A stretch of 64,000 bases of DNA from Candidatus Hodarchaeota archaeon. GTDB lineage: Archaea > Asgardarchaeota > Heimdallarchaeia > Hodarchaeales > Hodarchaeaceae. The notes under the pieces are model-generated. The model saw only the letters and a program-made list of their open reading frames with translations, was not told where the DNA came from and searched no databases. The stretch is from positions 4,716 to 68,715 of the forward strand of contig JAEOSR010000090.1 in the NCBI GenBank assembly GCA_016840285.1. The letters are read 5' to 3'. This document shows positions 44,895 to 52,862 of this stretch, piece by piece. The number at the start of each line of letters is the position of its first letter. Position 1 is the stretch's first letter. The position numbers and the translations under genes were made by a program.

Positions 44895-46877
44895 ATGGTT
44901 CGGCTAAGCAATCAGTTGTCCCTTAAACAAGTTCATATTGACGATCCTTTTTGGAATCCTCGCCTAGCAATGAATAAAGAAGATGCAATTTTTCATCAGT
45001 GGAGTCAGCTTGAGAAATATCGATGTTTCGACAATTTTCTAATCCTAATAGGTGAGACTGAAGAAGGATTTCGGGAAGGCTGGTTCTTTTCTGATTCTGA
45101 CGCTTATAAATGGTTAGATGCTGCATGTCGAATTTATTCTATTTTTCCCTCTGATAAGTTAAAAGTGAAAATAGATGAATTCATTAGAATTATTCAGAAG
45201 TCTTTAGAAAATGGATATATTAATACATTCAATCAAATTCATTTTCCTGCAAAACGATGGACAAATTTATGGATAGAACACGAGTTATATTGTTTAGGAC
45301 ATTTAATAGAGGCTTTAATATCACACTATGAATTTAGTCACGAGTCAAAGATACTCGAGCTCGCGATAAGGGTAGCTGATCTCTTAGAGCATCAATTTCT
45401 CCAAGTGAATACAAGTACTACTGCAATTCCAGGACATCAAGAAATTGAAATAGCGCTGATAAAGCTCTTTCGAATCACAAAGAAGAAACAATACTTGAAA
45501 TTAGCGGGTGAATTTCTTCAACGAAGGGGAAAATCTAGATTTAAGTGGTTAACCTTATTAAAACAGAATTTTAATCATAATAGAAGGCTAGGAGTAGTTG
45601 AGAAACTAAGAGAAACGCATTTGATCAACCATCCTGAAGATAAAGACTTTCAATTGCCTGAGAATGTCTATACAACATTTCCTTCAGGATTTAAACATCG
45701 TGTTTTTTTCAATTACGCCTCTGGGAAATATTTTCAGACACATCGGCCCTTAGAAAAGCAAACAATACCAGAAGGACATGCTGTACGCTTTACATATCTG
45801 ATGACAGCTGCAGCCATGTACTCTTTTGAAACGGATAAGAAATACCTCCCAACTCTACAAATTGTATGGGATCATATGGTTCGTAAAAAGATGTTTGTAA
45901 CAGGTGGTATTGGTTCAATACCAGGGATAGAGGGATTTGGACGAGATTTTGAATTGAACCCAGAATATGCTTACTGCGAAACATGTGGAGCACTAGGATC
46001 AATATTTTGGAATTGGGAGATGACACTTCTTACTGCAGAGGCCAAGTATGCGGATCTCTTAGAGTGGCAACTCTATAATGCGGCTTCTGTTGGAATATCT
46101 CAGGATGGTAAATCATATCTGTACAAGAATCCGCTCGTTTCAAGAGGCGATGTAACTCGTAAAGAGTGGTTTGCCATCCCCTGTTGTCCTTCAAACCTAT
46201 CACGGACTTGGGCCTCATTGGGACAGTATATTTTTTCTTGTCAAGGAAGAACAATATGGATTCACCAGTATATTGGCAATGAAACTCAAACTACTCTAGA
46301 ATCAATATCACCAGTTAAAGTCGCCTTAGCTTCACATTTTCCTTGGCAGGGTAATATTCAAATTAAACTGGACCTAAAATCATCAGAATTCTTAACATTC
46401 TATCTAAGAATCCCTAGTTGGGTGGATAATTATTCCTTAAAAATCAACAATGAGAATCAAAAAATCATTAAAAATGAACCCAACCAACCAGAAACAGCTT
46501 CAGGATACTCCCCCTTCAGATCTTATTATATTTCTTTGGAAAGAGAGTGGAATCCAGGTGATAGAATAGATCTTAATTTTCCTATGAAAATAAAAATCCT
46601 TCAATCCCATCCTAAAGTGAAAAATGATTTCAGAGAATCAACTATAACACGGGGACCAATTGTTTATTGTTTGGAGAATATTGACAATCCAAACATTGAT
46701 ATTTTTAACTCAAGGATCATCGGCAAAACGCTACATGTTGAACCAACCGAACGATTTAAAGACATTAATATAATCGAAGGCATGACTGATGATGGATTGA
46801 AAGCGATTTTTATTCCCTATTATTATTGGGGTAATCGTGGACATTCCCAAATGACGGTTATGGTGAATACGTTTTGA
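44895..46877 (+). CDS. GH127-family glycoside hydrolase (beta-L-arabinofuranosidase type)
   Basis: The 660-residue protein matches GH127 (DUF1680): an (alpha/alpha)6 barrel with NYASGKYFQTHRPL, FVTGGIGSIPGIEGFGRDFE, AYCETCGALGSIFWNWEM and WFAIPCCPSNLSRTWASLG. In the family a zinc is held by Glu and three Cys, one of which is the nucleophile; the matching Glu-x-Cys and Cys-Cys pairs are both present here. A beta-sandwich C-terminal domain follows (LRIPSWVDNYSLKIN). No signal peptide, so a cytoplasmic enzyme acting on imported arabinosides or related furanosides. It is tightly followed by a membrane protein. Confidence 0.88.
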   Translation: MVRLSNQLSLKQVHIDDPFWNPRLAMNKEDAIFHQWSQLEKYRCFDNFLILIGETEEGFREGWFFSDSDAYKWLDAACRIYSIFPSDKLKVKIDEFIRIIQKSLENGYINTFNQIHFPAKRWTNLWIEHELYCLGHLIEALISHYEFSHESKILELAIRVADLLEHQFLQVNTSTTAIPGHQEIEIALIKLFRITKKKQYLKLAGEFLQRRGKSRFKWLTLLKQNFNHNRRLGVVEKLRETHLINHPEDKDFQLPENVYTTFPSGFKHRVFFNYASGKYFQTHRPLEKQTIPEGHAVRFTYLMTAAAMYSFETDKKYLPTLQIVWDHMVRKKMFVTGGIGSIPGIEGFGRDFELNPEYAYCETCGALGSIFWNWEMTLLTAEAKYADLLEWQLYNAASVGISQDGKSYLYKNPLVSRGDVTRKEWFAIPCCPSNLSRTWASLGQYIFSCQGRTIWIHQYIGNETQTTLESISPVKVALASHFPWQGNIQIKLDLKSSEFLTFYLRIPSWVDNYSLKINNENQKIIKNEPNQPETASGYSPFRSYYISLEREWNPGDRIDLNFPMKIKILQSHPKVKNDFRESTITRGPIVYCLENIDNPNIDIFNSRIIGKTLHVEPTERFKDINIIEGMTDDGLKAIFIPYYYWGNRGHSQMTVMVNTF

Positions 46878-46900
46878 AAAGAAGTAATTGGAGGCAATAT

Positions 46901-47584
46901 GTGTTTTTATTTACAATTATTGGATGTATACAATTTATAGTTCTTTCATCCTTAGCTATGGTGAGCTATGGAGGAGGAACACGTATTAATCCGAATAGTT
47001 CAGGTTATATCTTTTATTTAAATTTTTTTAGTGATCTTGGGAGGATAGAATCTTTTGGTAATCCAAATACATTTTCCGCTATTCTTTTTTTCATTGCACT
47101 TTTTGTGGCTAGTATTGCATTCGCAACATATTTCATTGCAATTCCTGGGCTTATTAATGGCGAGAAACTTGAGCGTCTGAACGTTCTCTCCAAATTAGGA
47201 GTCTTAAATGCGGTATTCTTTGGTTGTATCGCATTGACTCCTGCTGACCTTTTCCCCCAATTACATGATTTGATTGTACTTCTAGCTTTTATTCTTTCAT
47301 TTATGGTATCAATGTTAATGTATTTTTTATTCAAAGATATTGCAATTATCCCCCGAATTTATCATCTTGTTTTTTTAGTATTTGGTTGTCTTATTGCTTT
47401 GTATGGAGCAATATCATTGGTAACAGCATTCTTCCCCGAAAGTTATAGCGAAATCTCATTATTCGTTCGTGTAATTATGCAAAAAATAGTTATTTATTAT
47501 CTGATTGGATGTTTTCTAATCCAAAGCCTAGGTGCCCTTAAAAGTTACCCAAAGGTGACCTACTCGCGCAAAATGACTGCTTGA
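46901..47584 (+). CDS. DUF998-like membrane protein
   Basis: About 227 residues with six hydrophobic helices, the order and the phrases FFSDLGRIESFG and LTPADLFPQLHDLIVL being typical of the DUF998 group. GTG 46901 is chosen as start because GGAGG lies six bases upstream; an in-frame TTG at 46874 would overlap the stop of the GH127 gene and is the alternative. Position suggests co-expression with the glycosidase, perhaps in sugar uptake or signalling, but function is unknown. Confidence 0.65.
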   Translation: MFLFTIIGCIQFIVLSSLAMVSYGGGTRINPNSSGYIFYLNFFSDLGRIESFGNPNTFSAILFFIALFVASIAFATYFIAIPGLINGEKLERLNVLSKLGVLNAVFFGCIALTPADLFPQLHDLIVLLAFILSFMVSMLMYFLFKDIAIIPRIYHLVFLVFGCLIALYGAISLVTAFFPESYSEISLFVRVIMQKIVIYYLIGCFLIQSLGALKSYPKVTYSRKMTA

Positions 47585-47624
47585 TATCGATTATTATATA
47601 GATCTAGGTTGAAGATGTGATCTA

Positions 47625-48509
47625 ATGAGCATTCAAAAGTTAGAAATACAAATATTGGTTGAAAATATTTCTGGCCCTGGAGGAACACTTGGTGAAAGTG
47701 GTTTCTCTGCCCTTTCCAAAGTCCAATTCTCTGATTCGGAATTAAAAATCTTATTTGATACTGGCCCCTCCCCTGTTGCATTTCTTAACAATATCAAGAA
47801 CCTTAAGATTGATCTTACTACTATTGATGCAATAGTGCTAAGTCACGGCCATTGGGATCATGTAGGAGGATTGAAAGAGGCGATAGCTTTGACGAAAAAA
47901 CGAATCCCCGTGATCTGTCATCCTCAAGCTCTTTCACCTAAGATTTTTATTGAAAAAGGAAAAAAATTTGATATAGGTATTCAAGGATTCTTTGAATCAA
48001 TTGATGACTTAAAGAAACAAGCTGATCTAATAACAACAACAACACCTCATGATTTTACTGAATCAGTTATGACCACAGGTGAAGTTCTTCGTAGAAATGA
48101 CTATGAAGTCTTATCAGGTAACCTCAAAGATGTCACAACAATGAAAAACGGAAAATCCATTCCAGATGAGATAGAAGACGACCTTTCTTTAGTTTTTCAT
48201 TTAGGTGATGACTCTGTAGTAATTCTTGCAGGATGTTGTCATGCGGGAATAGTAAACACAGTTGCCAGAGTAATAGAATTGACTGATTCTAGAAAAATAG
48301 TTGGAATTGTAGGTGGGCTGCACCTTCATGACGCATCATATGATCGTTTATCTTGGACAATTCAAGAATTAAAGGAATTTCCGATGAAAATAATCGCTCC
48401 TTGTCATTGTACTGGTTTTCGGGGAAAGTATGCCCTATCAACAGCATTTGGCAGGAAATTCTTGGATACTTCTGTTTCCTCCATAATAAAATTTGAAGCT
48501 GCTAAATAG
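47625..48509 (+). CDS. Metallo-beta-lactamase-fold hydrolase (COG1237 type)
   Basis: The 294-residue protein carries the MBL metal motif (VLSHGHWDHVGGL), a second histidine region in GGLHLHDASYDR and the C-terminal APCHCTGFRGKYAL. Its N-terminus (VENISGPGGTLGESGFSALS) and extended insert are typical of the COG1237 group, which includes the archaeal ribofuranosylaminobenzene phosphate synthase-associated hydrolases of methanopterin-type biosynthesis. A methanopterin role is inference. It follows the DUF998-like gene by 40 bases. Confidence 0.82.
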   Translation: MSIQKLEIQILVENISGPGGTLGESGFSALSKVQFSDSELKILFDTGPSPVAFLNNIKNLKIDLTTIDAIVLSHGHWDHVGGLKEAIALTKKRIPVICHPQALSPKIFIEKGKKFDIGIQGFFESIDDLKKQADLITTTTPHDFTESVMTTGEVLRRNDYEVLSGNLKDVTTMKNGKSIPDEIEDDLSLVFHLGDDSVVILAGCCHAGIVNTVARVIELTDSRKIVGIVGGLHLHDASYDRLSWTIQELKEFPMKIIAPCHCTGFRGKYALSTAFGRKFLDTSVSSIIKFEAAK

Positions 48510-48670
48510 AAGCTCTAATTTTTCGGTAGGAATGCTTTTTATTTGTTAATAAGGGATAACTTTTTTAATAAATCAAATCAGATTAATAGTATGATAACAC
48601 CCAATTAATGAACCCCATTTCATGTGAAACAACAAAGACTGATTATTGAATCATCTTATGGTGAATAAAT

Positions 48671-50110
48671 ATGAGTACATCGGATTATAAAAAACCTGAC
48701 ATACAAACAGATTTTTCTAGTACGCCAACTTGGCTATATTTAGTGATAGTAGTAATTCTTTATGCTTTTGGAGCATATTCTTTTGTTCATTTTATTTTTG
48801 CTCCTGAAAATGCCGATATATTAGAGTCAATTTCAGAGGTCTTCTATATAGTAATCCCAGTTACTATGCCTTTCTTACCACTTCTAATCGCTTTCGCTGC
48901 CATCTTTTTATTTATTACAATCATTTTAGCATATATTATCGTCTGGATTATGAGTAAACTTGCTCAAGAAGTCACAATTGCGGTGTGCATTCTTTTTCCT
49001 CTATTTATGATAGCAGCTGGAGCTTTAATTTATATCTCTGATCCAGAATCGGTCTTTATCGCATTAATTATTGCAGGGCTTGGTGCATTATTCTTTCTTT
49101 TCGTTATTTGGAAATTTACTTTAATTAAACGCTCTGGACAATTTGTTGAATTTTCCGCTCAACTTGTACTAGACGAAAAAGCAGTAATAGCAATGCCTAT
49201 CCTTCTTGGAATTTATTCTATTATTACGGGTTTTTTCATGCTTTTTGGTTTTTTTGAAATCCTCAGTCTTTTCACAGTTGAGAATTCCGTCGGTGAAACT
49301 GAGCTCACTCTCCCTGGTTATATTTTTGCCATTTTATTCGAATATTTTTACATGATAGTATATTTGGGGATTTATTACAGCCTATCTGCTGGAGTAGTCT
49401 CGTATGCTAGTGATTGGTATCGAGGCTTGGATCCAGACCTGAATTCTGCTATGAAAGATGTACGTCAAGTGTTTCCTATAATCATAAAATTTGCTTTTGC
49501 AATGGCAACTGTTAAGATGATTATGCAAATAGTTACATCAGCAGGAAGAAGTCAAGCAAGAACTACGGATACTCGTAGTGGTGGTGCAGTTATTGCTGGG
49601 TTGGTTGGTGGTGCCATTGCAGGTTTGTTTATTTCGATCCTTGGCGCGATCTGGATGTTTATGAACTATTTTACACTTATCTCGATTGTGCAGAATAAAC
49701 GAGGATTAAAAGATTCCATTAAAGATTCAGCAAAGACGACCTGGAATTCATTATTAGATGTGTTAGTAGGTGAGTCTGGATTTGGATTGACAACGTTTAT
49801 TTTTGCCATAATTAATTCTTTATTATGGATCGTGATTGGATTTGGCTTAGGATTTGCAGTTAGTCAAGATATTGGATTTGGTATCATTTTCGCTTTCATA
49901 TTTCTCATTCTGGGAACATTACCTTATAATGTTGTTACGATGCCCATGAAAGTAGCTTTCCGTTCTTTCCTTTATTCTTATGCAAAGGATACTATTGAAG
50001 GGTACAAGAAACCAAGTCGTTTACCCACAGAGCTTCGTACTGAATTCAAAACTTTAGCTGCTCGTGATCGTAAAAAACGAGGTATGAGAGATCCTACACA
50101 ATATTTCTAA
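48671..50110 (+). CDS. Polytopic membrane protein (DUF6159-like)
   Basis: The 479-residue product has about ten hydrophobic helices. The middle portion (YRGLDPDLNSAMKDVRQVFP) and the C-terminal VVTMPMKVAFRSFLYSYAKD resemble a group of archaeal/bacterial membrane proteins I associate with DUF6159, with long glycine-rich helices (AVIAGLVGGAIAGLFISIL). A soluble basic tail ends RKKRGMRDPTQYF. No transport or catalytic motif recognised. A TTATGGTGAATAAAT segment lies before the ATG. Confidence 0.65.
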   Translation: MSTSDYKKPDIQTDFSSTPTWLYLVIVVILYAFGAYSFVHFIFAPENADILESISEVFYIVIPVTMPFLPLLIAFAAIFLFITIILAYIIVWIMSKLAQEVTIAVCILFPLFMIAAGALIYISDPESVFIALIIAGLGALFFLFVIWKFTLIKRSGQFVEFSAQLVLDEKAVIAMPILLGIYSIITGFFMLFGFFEILSLFTVENSVGETELTLPGYIFAILFEYFYMIVYLGIYYSLSAGVVSYASDWYRGLDPDLNSAMKDVRQVFPIIIKFAFAMATVKMIMQIVTSAGRSQARTTDTRSGGAVIAGLVGGAIAGLFISILGAIWMFMNYFTLISIVQNKRGLKDSIKDSAKTTWNSLLDVLVGESGFGLTTFIFAIINSLLWIVIGFGLGFAVSQDIGFGIIFAFIFLILGTLPYNVVTMPMKVAFRSFLYSYAKDTIEGYKKPSRLPTELRTEFKTLAARDRKKRGMRDPTQYF

Positions 50111-50126
50111 TACAACAGAATCGATT

Positions 50127-50768
50127 TCAAATACCCCTCTTCCTCCCTTCTTTTTTCTTGACATGATTTTGCACTTGAGCTTCCAGCCGTTCAATTCCTT
50201 CTGTTATATTTAACAAAGCCTGGATTTTTTCAGCTAATCTTAATATTGTGCCACCTGCTAATTCACTATCATCTGAATAGAGCACAGAAGTCTCTAAGGG
50301 TGAATTAATAGAACCCTGATGATCCACTTCAAGTTGATAACGATTAAAGAGTTTCAAAGTGTCTAATGGAATTGTGTGAATTCTGAGTGATTGAATTTTA
50401 TCTTTTGAAATTGTTTTAGTTCTGGACCAGCTGAAGAGTTGCCATTGCTTCTGTATGCCTGGGATTTTCAGAGACAACTCTCTTTTGATAATCCAACATT
50501 CAATCCAAAATGCTTCCTTTATAGCGACTAAAAAACAACCTCCACCAAATAAAAATAATAATGAAGTAAGAGGAAAAAATTCACTATTTATCAAACCAAG
50601 CCAAAAGAACGCCCAAGGGCCTGACGCGTCTAAAAAACTCCAATAAGCCCATACAAACAATACTTGAAAAAGGAAACCCATAATCGCAAAAAAGATACTC
50701 TGTAGTTTACTTCCTTGATGAATTATCCATAATTCATCAGGATTTGATTCGTTAATATCAATCGTCAT
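50127..50768 (-). CDS. Two-helix membrane protein with a possible PH-like domain
   Basis: The 213-residue protein has two adjacent membrane helices (IFFAIMGFLFQVLFVWAYWS; FPLTSLLFLFGGGCFLVAIK) followed by a soluble beta-rich part (IIKRELSLKIPGIQKQWQLF; YQLEVDHQGSINSPLETSVL) and a final basic helix. The layout resembles bacterial PH-like membrane proteins, though the match is weak. A 31-bp dispersed repeat occupies most of the 39 bases between this start and the upstream aminotransferase gene. Confidence 0.6.
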   Translation of the reverse strand: MTIDINESNPDELWIIHQGSKLQSIFFAIMGFLFQVLFVWAYWSFLDASGPWAFFWLGLINSEFFPLTSLLFLFGGGCFLVAIKEAFWIECWIIKRELSLKIPGIQKQWQLFSWSRTKTISKDKIQSLRIHTIPLDTLKLFNRYQLEVDHQGSINSPLETSVLYSDDSELAGGTILRLAEKIQALLNITEGIERLEAQVQNHVKKKEGRKRGI

Positions 50769-50775
50769 ATTAACC

Positions 50776-50806
50776 GCCTACAAAAGAGTCAACTATTAGC
50801 AACCCT
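50776..50806. repeat. 31-bp perfect direct repeat, copy 2
   Basis: Identical to 21829-21859 over all 31 bases with unrelated flanks. This copy fills the gap between the stop of the fusion gene (50808) and the ATG of the PH-like gene (50768); it ends seven bases from that ATG and so lies in its 5' leader. Confidence 0.85.
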
Positions 50807-50807
50807 T

Positions 50808-52850
50808 TCATATTACTCTTACGATCCAACCGTAGGGATCCTCAACTCGGCCATATTGGATATCGGTCAGTTGTTTATACAACACCTTTGTTATATCACC
50901 AATCTCAAAATTGTTTATTATATGTTCTTTGTTATGATAATAAAGACTCCCTGCTGGTGCTATTGATGCAGCAGTTCCACTCATGAATACTTCAGATATT
51001 TTTCCATTATCTATGCCCTTTATGACGTCATCGATAGCAAGTGCTTTTTCTTTCACTTTCAATCCTTTATCTTTCGCAAGTTGAATAATACTATCTCTGG
51101 TAACTCCAGCTAATATCGTACCAGAGGTTAAAGGCGCTGTATAGATAATTTCTTCATATACAAGGAAAATATTACTACCCCCAACCTCCTCAACGTATTT
51201 CTTGTGAATAGCATCTAACCATAATACTTGACCACACTTGAACTGTTCTGTCTCACTACCTGCTAATAAACTAGCTGCATAATTACCTCCTGTCTTTGCG
51301 TTACCAGTACCACCAGGAGCCGCTCGAATATAAAATTCACTAACAAAGATCCTTACACATTGGAATCCTTCAGGGAAAAAAGGCCCAGAAGGTGAGAGAA
51401 TAATATAGAAGAGATAGTCTGTGGATGGTCTAAGACCTAAACCTGGTTCTGTTCCAATCATTGTTGGCCTAATATATAACGATGTGCCAGCAGATTTAGG
51501 AACCCAATCTTTTTCAAGTATTATTAGTTCCTTCAATCCAGTTAAATAGACATCTGGGTCTATCTCTGGCATTACCATGCGTTTAGCGGAAGAATTAAAG
51601 CGTAAAGCATTACGTTCTGGACGAAACAAATTTATATGACCATCTGGAGTGTTAAAAGCTTTTTGTCCTTCGAAAATTTCCTGACCATAATGTAGAACGA
51701 TAGCCGAGGGATCGAGTGTTATTGGTGAGTATTTTTTTATCATAGGATTCTCCCAGGCACCATTCTTATACTTCATGACAAACATTCTGTCAGTGAATAT
51801 CTTACCAAAACCTAAATCGTCTTCTGACATAAATTTTGGTTTTAACTCTGACTCTGGTATAGATTCATAGCTTATATTCATGTTTAATTCTTCCATTGCT
51901 CTGGGTTTAACCATTGTGTTTGAGGATTTAATCATTTTTTCCTCATTGGTAAGAATTATCGGTTTGAGTAGACCTAAAACCTGTTTTCCAGATTTTTTTG
52001 TCTTCCAATTAAGAAGATCCATATGAGTAGCAGAAGGAACTGTTAAATTAGTCGCAAATTTAAGAGGTACACGACTCGCATCCACAAGTCCATCATTAGG
52101 GATTAGACCAACATGTAAGAATGGAAAATGATGATCGATCCACAATTTTCTGAAGAGGAACGGCTGCCACACAACTGGTAACCAACCAAGCTGCTTAACC
52201 CACCTCAGCCCTCTCACGGTGACCCAAGTGATGAGTTCTTCAATATTTTTTGAACGTTGATTGAGTTGTTTAAGAAAGATAGAATTTGGAACCATTTGCA
52301 TGAATTGTGACTTGAATAATTGAAGATCGTCTGATGTTACTCCATCGGGGAGCTCAAATACTAAGTTTAATCCTGTTATTAAGATATCAATCGGAATATT
52401 TAGAGAACGTTGTGCTAACCTCGTTCCATGATTTGGGGTTCCTAATAAAAAGATATTGTTGATAATTCCATTTCTGATCCAAATACTATTATCCTTCTCC
52501 TTTGATAGATATTTTAACATACTACGTGTTACTAATCCACCCATGGAGTGTGCAAAAATATCCAAACAAACTTCTTCTTTATAATTCTTAAGTACAGCAC
52601 AGATTTGTGCGTAAAAATGATGAGCCAAAGTTTGAGTTGTATTTTCATCATATATTGGAGTTTTTAAGTCGTAAGGGCGACTAAAGTTCACCCCATATTT
52701 TGAGCTATAGTAGGAAATATTGAATACTTTATCATAAATCTGGTCAAAAGGATCTTCATTTAGTATACTCTCGACTTCATGTAGCATTACTGGAGCACCT
52801 AAAAACCCATGACAACAGATTGCAATACGTTTTCGCGTTGTACAAGGCAA
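50808..52850 (-). CDS. Lipase-like alpha/beta hydrolase fused to a class IV branched-chain aminotransferase
   Basis: The 680-residue frame joins two enzymes. Residues 1 to about 300 are an alpha/beta hydrolase of the lipase type: CCHGFLGAP (oxyanion), nucleophile Ser in FAHSMGGLVT, GTPNHGT, Asp in NDGLVDAS and His in THMDLLNW. From about residue 320 it is a BCAT (ilvE-like): PKFMSEDDLGFGKIFTD, FEGQKAFNTPDG, the PLP lysine in GNAKTGGNYAAS and GVTRDSII. An ATG at 51935 (MIKSSNTMV) preceded by GAGG could start a separate BCAT inside the frame. The fusion is unusual; it may be real or the hydrolase may simply have lost its stop. Confidence 0.85.
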   Translation of the reverse strand: MPCTTRKRIAICCHGFLGAPVMLHEVESILNEDPFDQIYDKVFNISYYSSKYGVNFSRPYDLKTPIYDENTTQTLAHHFYAQICAVLKNYKEEVCLDIFAHSMGGLVTRSMLKYLSKEKDNSIWIRNGIINNIFLLGTPNHGTRLAQRSLNIPIDILITGLNLVFELPDGVTSDDLQLFKSQFMQMVPNSIFLKQLNQRSKNIEELITWVTVRGLRWVKQLGWLPVVWQPFLFRKLWIDHHFPFLHVGLIPNDGLVDASRVPLKFATNLTVPSATHMDLLNWKTKKSGKQVLGLLKPIILTNEEKMIKSSNTMVKPRAMEELNMNISYESIPESELKPKFMSEDDLGFGKIFTDRMFVMKYKNGAWENPMIKKYSPITLDPSAIVLHYGQEIFEGQKAFNTPDGHINLFRPERNALRFNSSAKRMVMPEIDPDVYLTGLKELIILEKDWVPKSAGTSLYIRPTMIGTEPGLGLRPSTDYLFYIILSPSGPFFPEGFQCVRIFVSEFYIRAAPGGTGNAKTGGNYAASLLAGSETEQFKCGQVLWLDAIHKKYVEEVGGSNIFLVYEEIIYTAPLTSGTILAGVTRDSIIQLAKDKGLKVKEKALAIDDVIKGIDNGKISEVFMSGTAASIAPAGSLYYHNKEHIINNFEIGDITKVLYKQLTDIQYGRVEDPYGWIVRVI

Positions 52851-52862
52851 AAAAGTCAGCTC

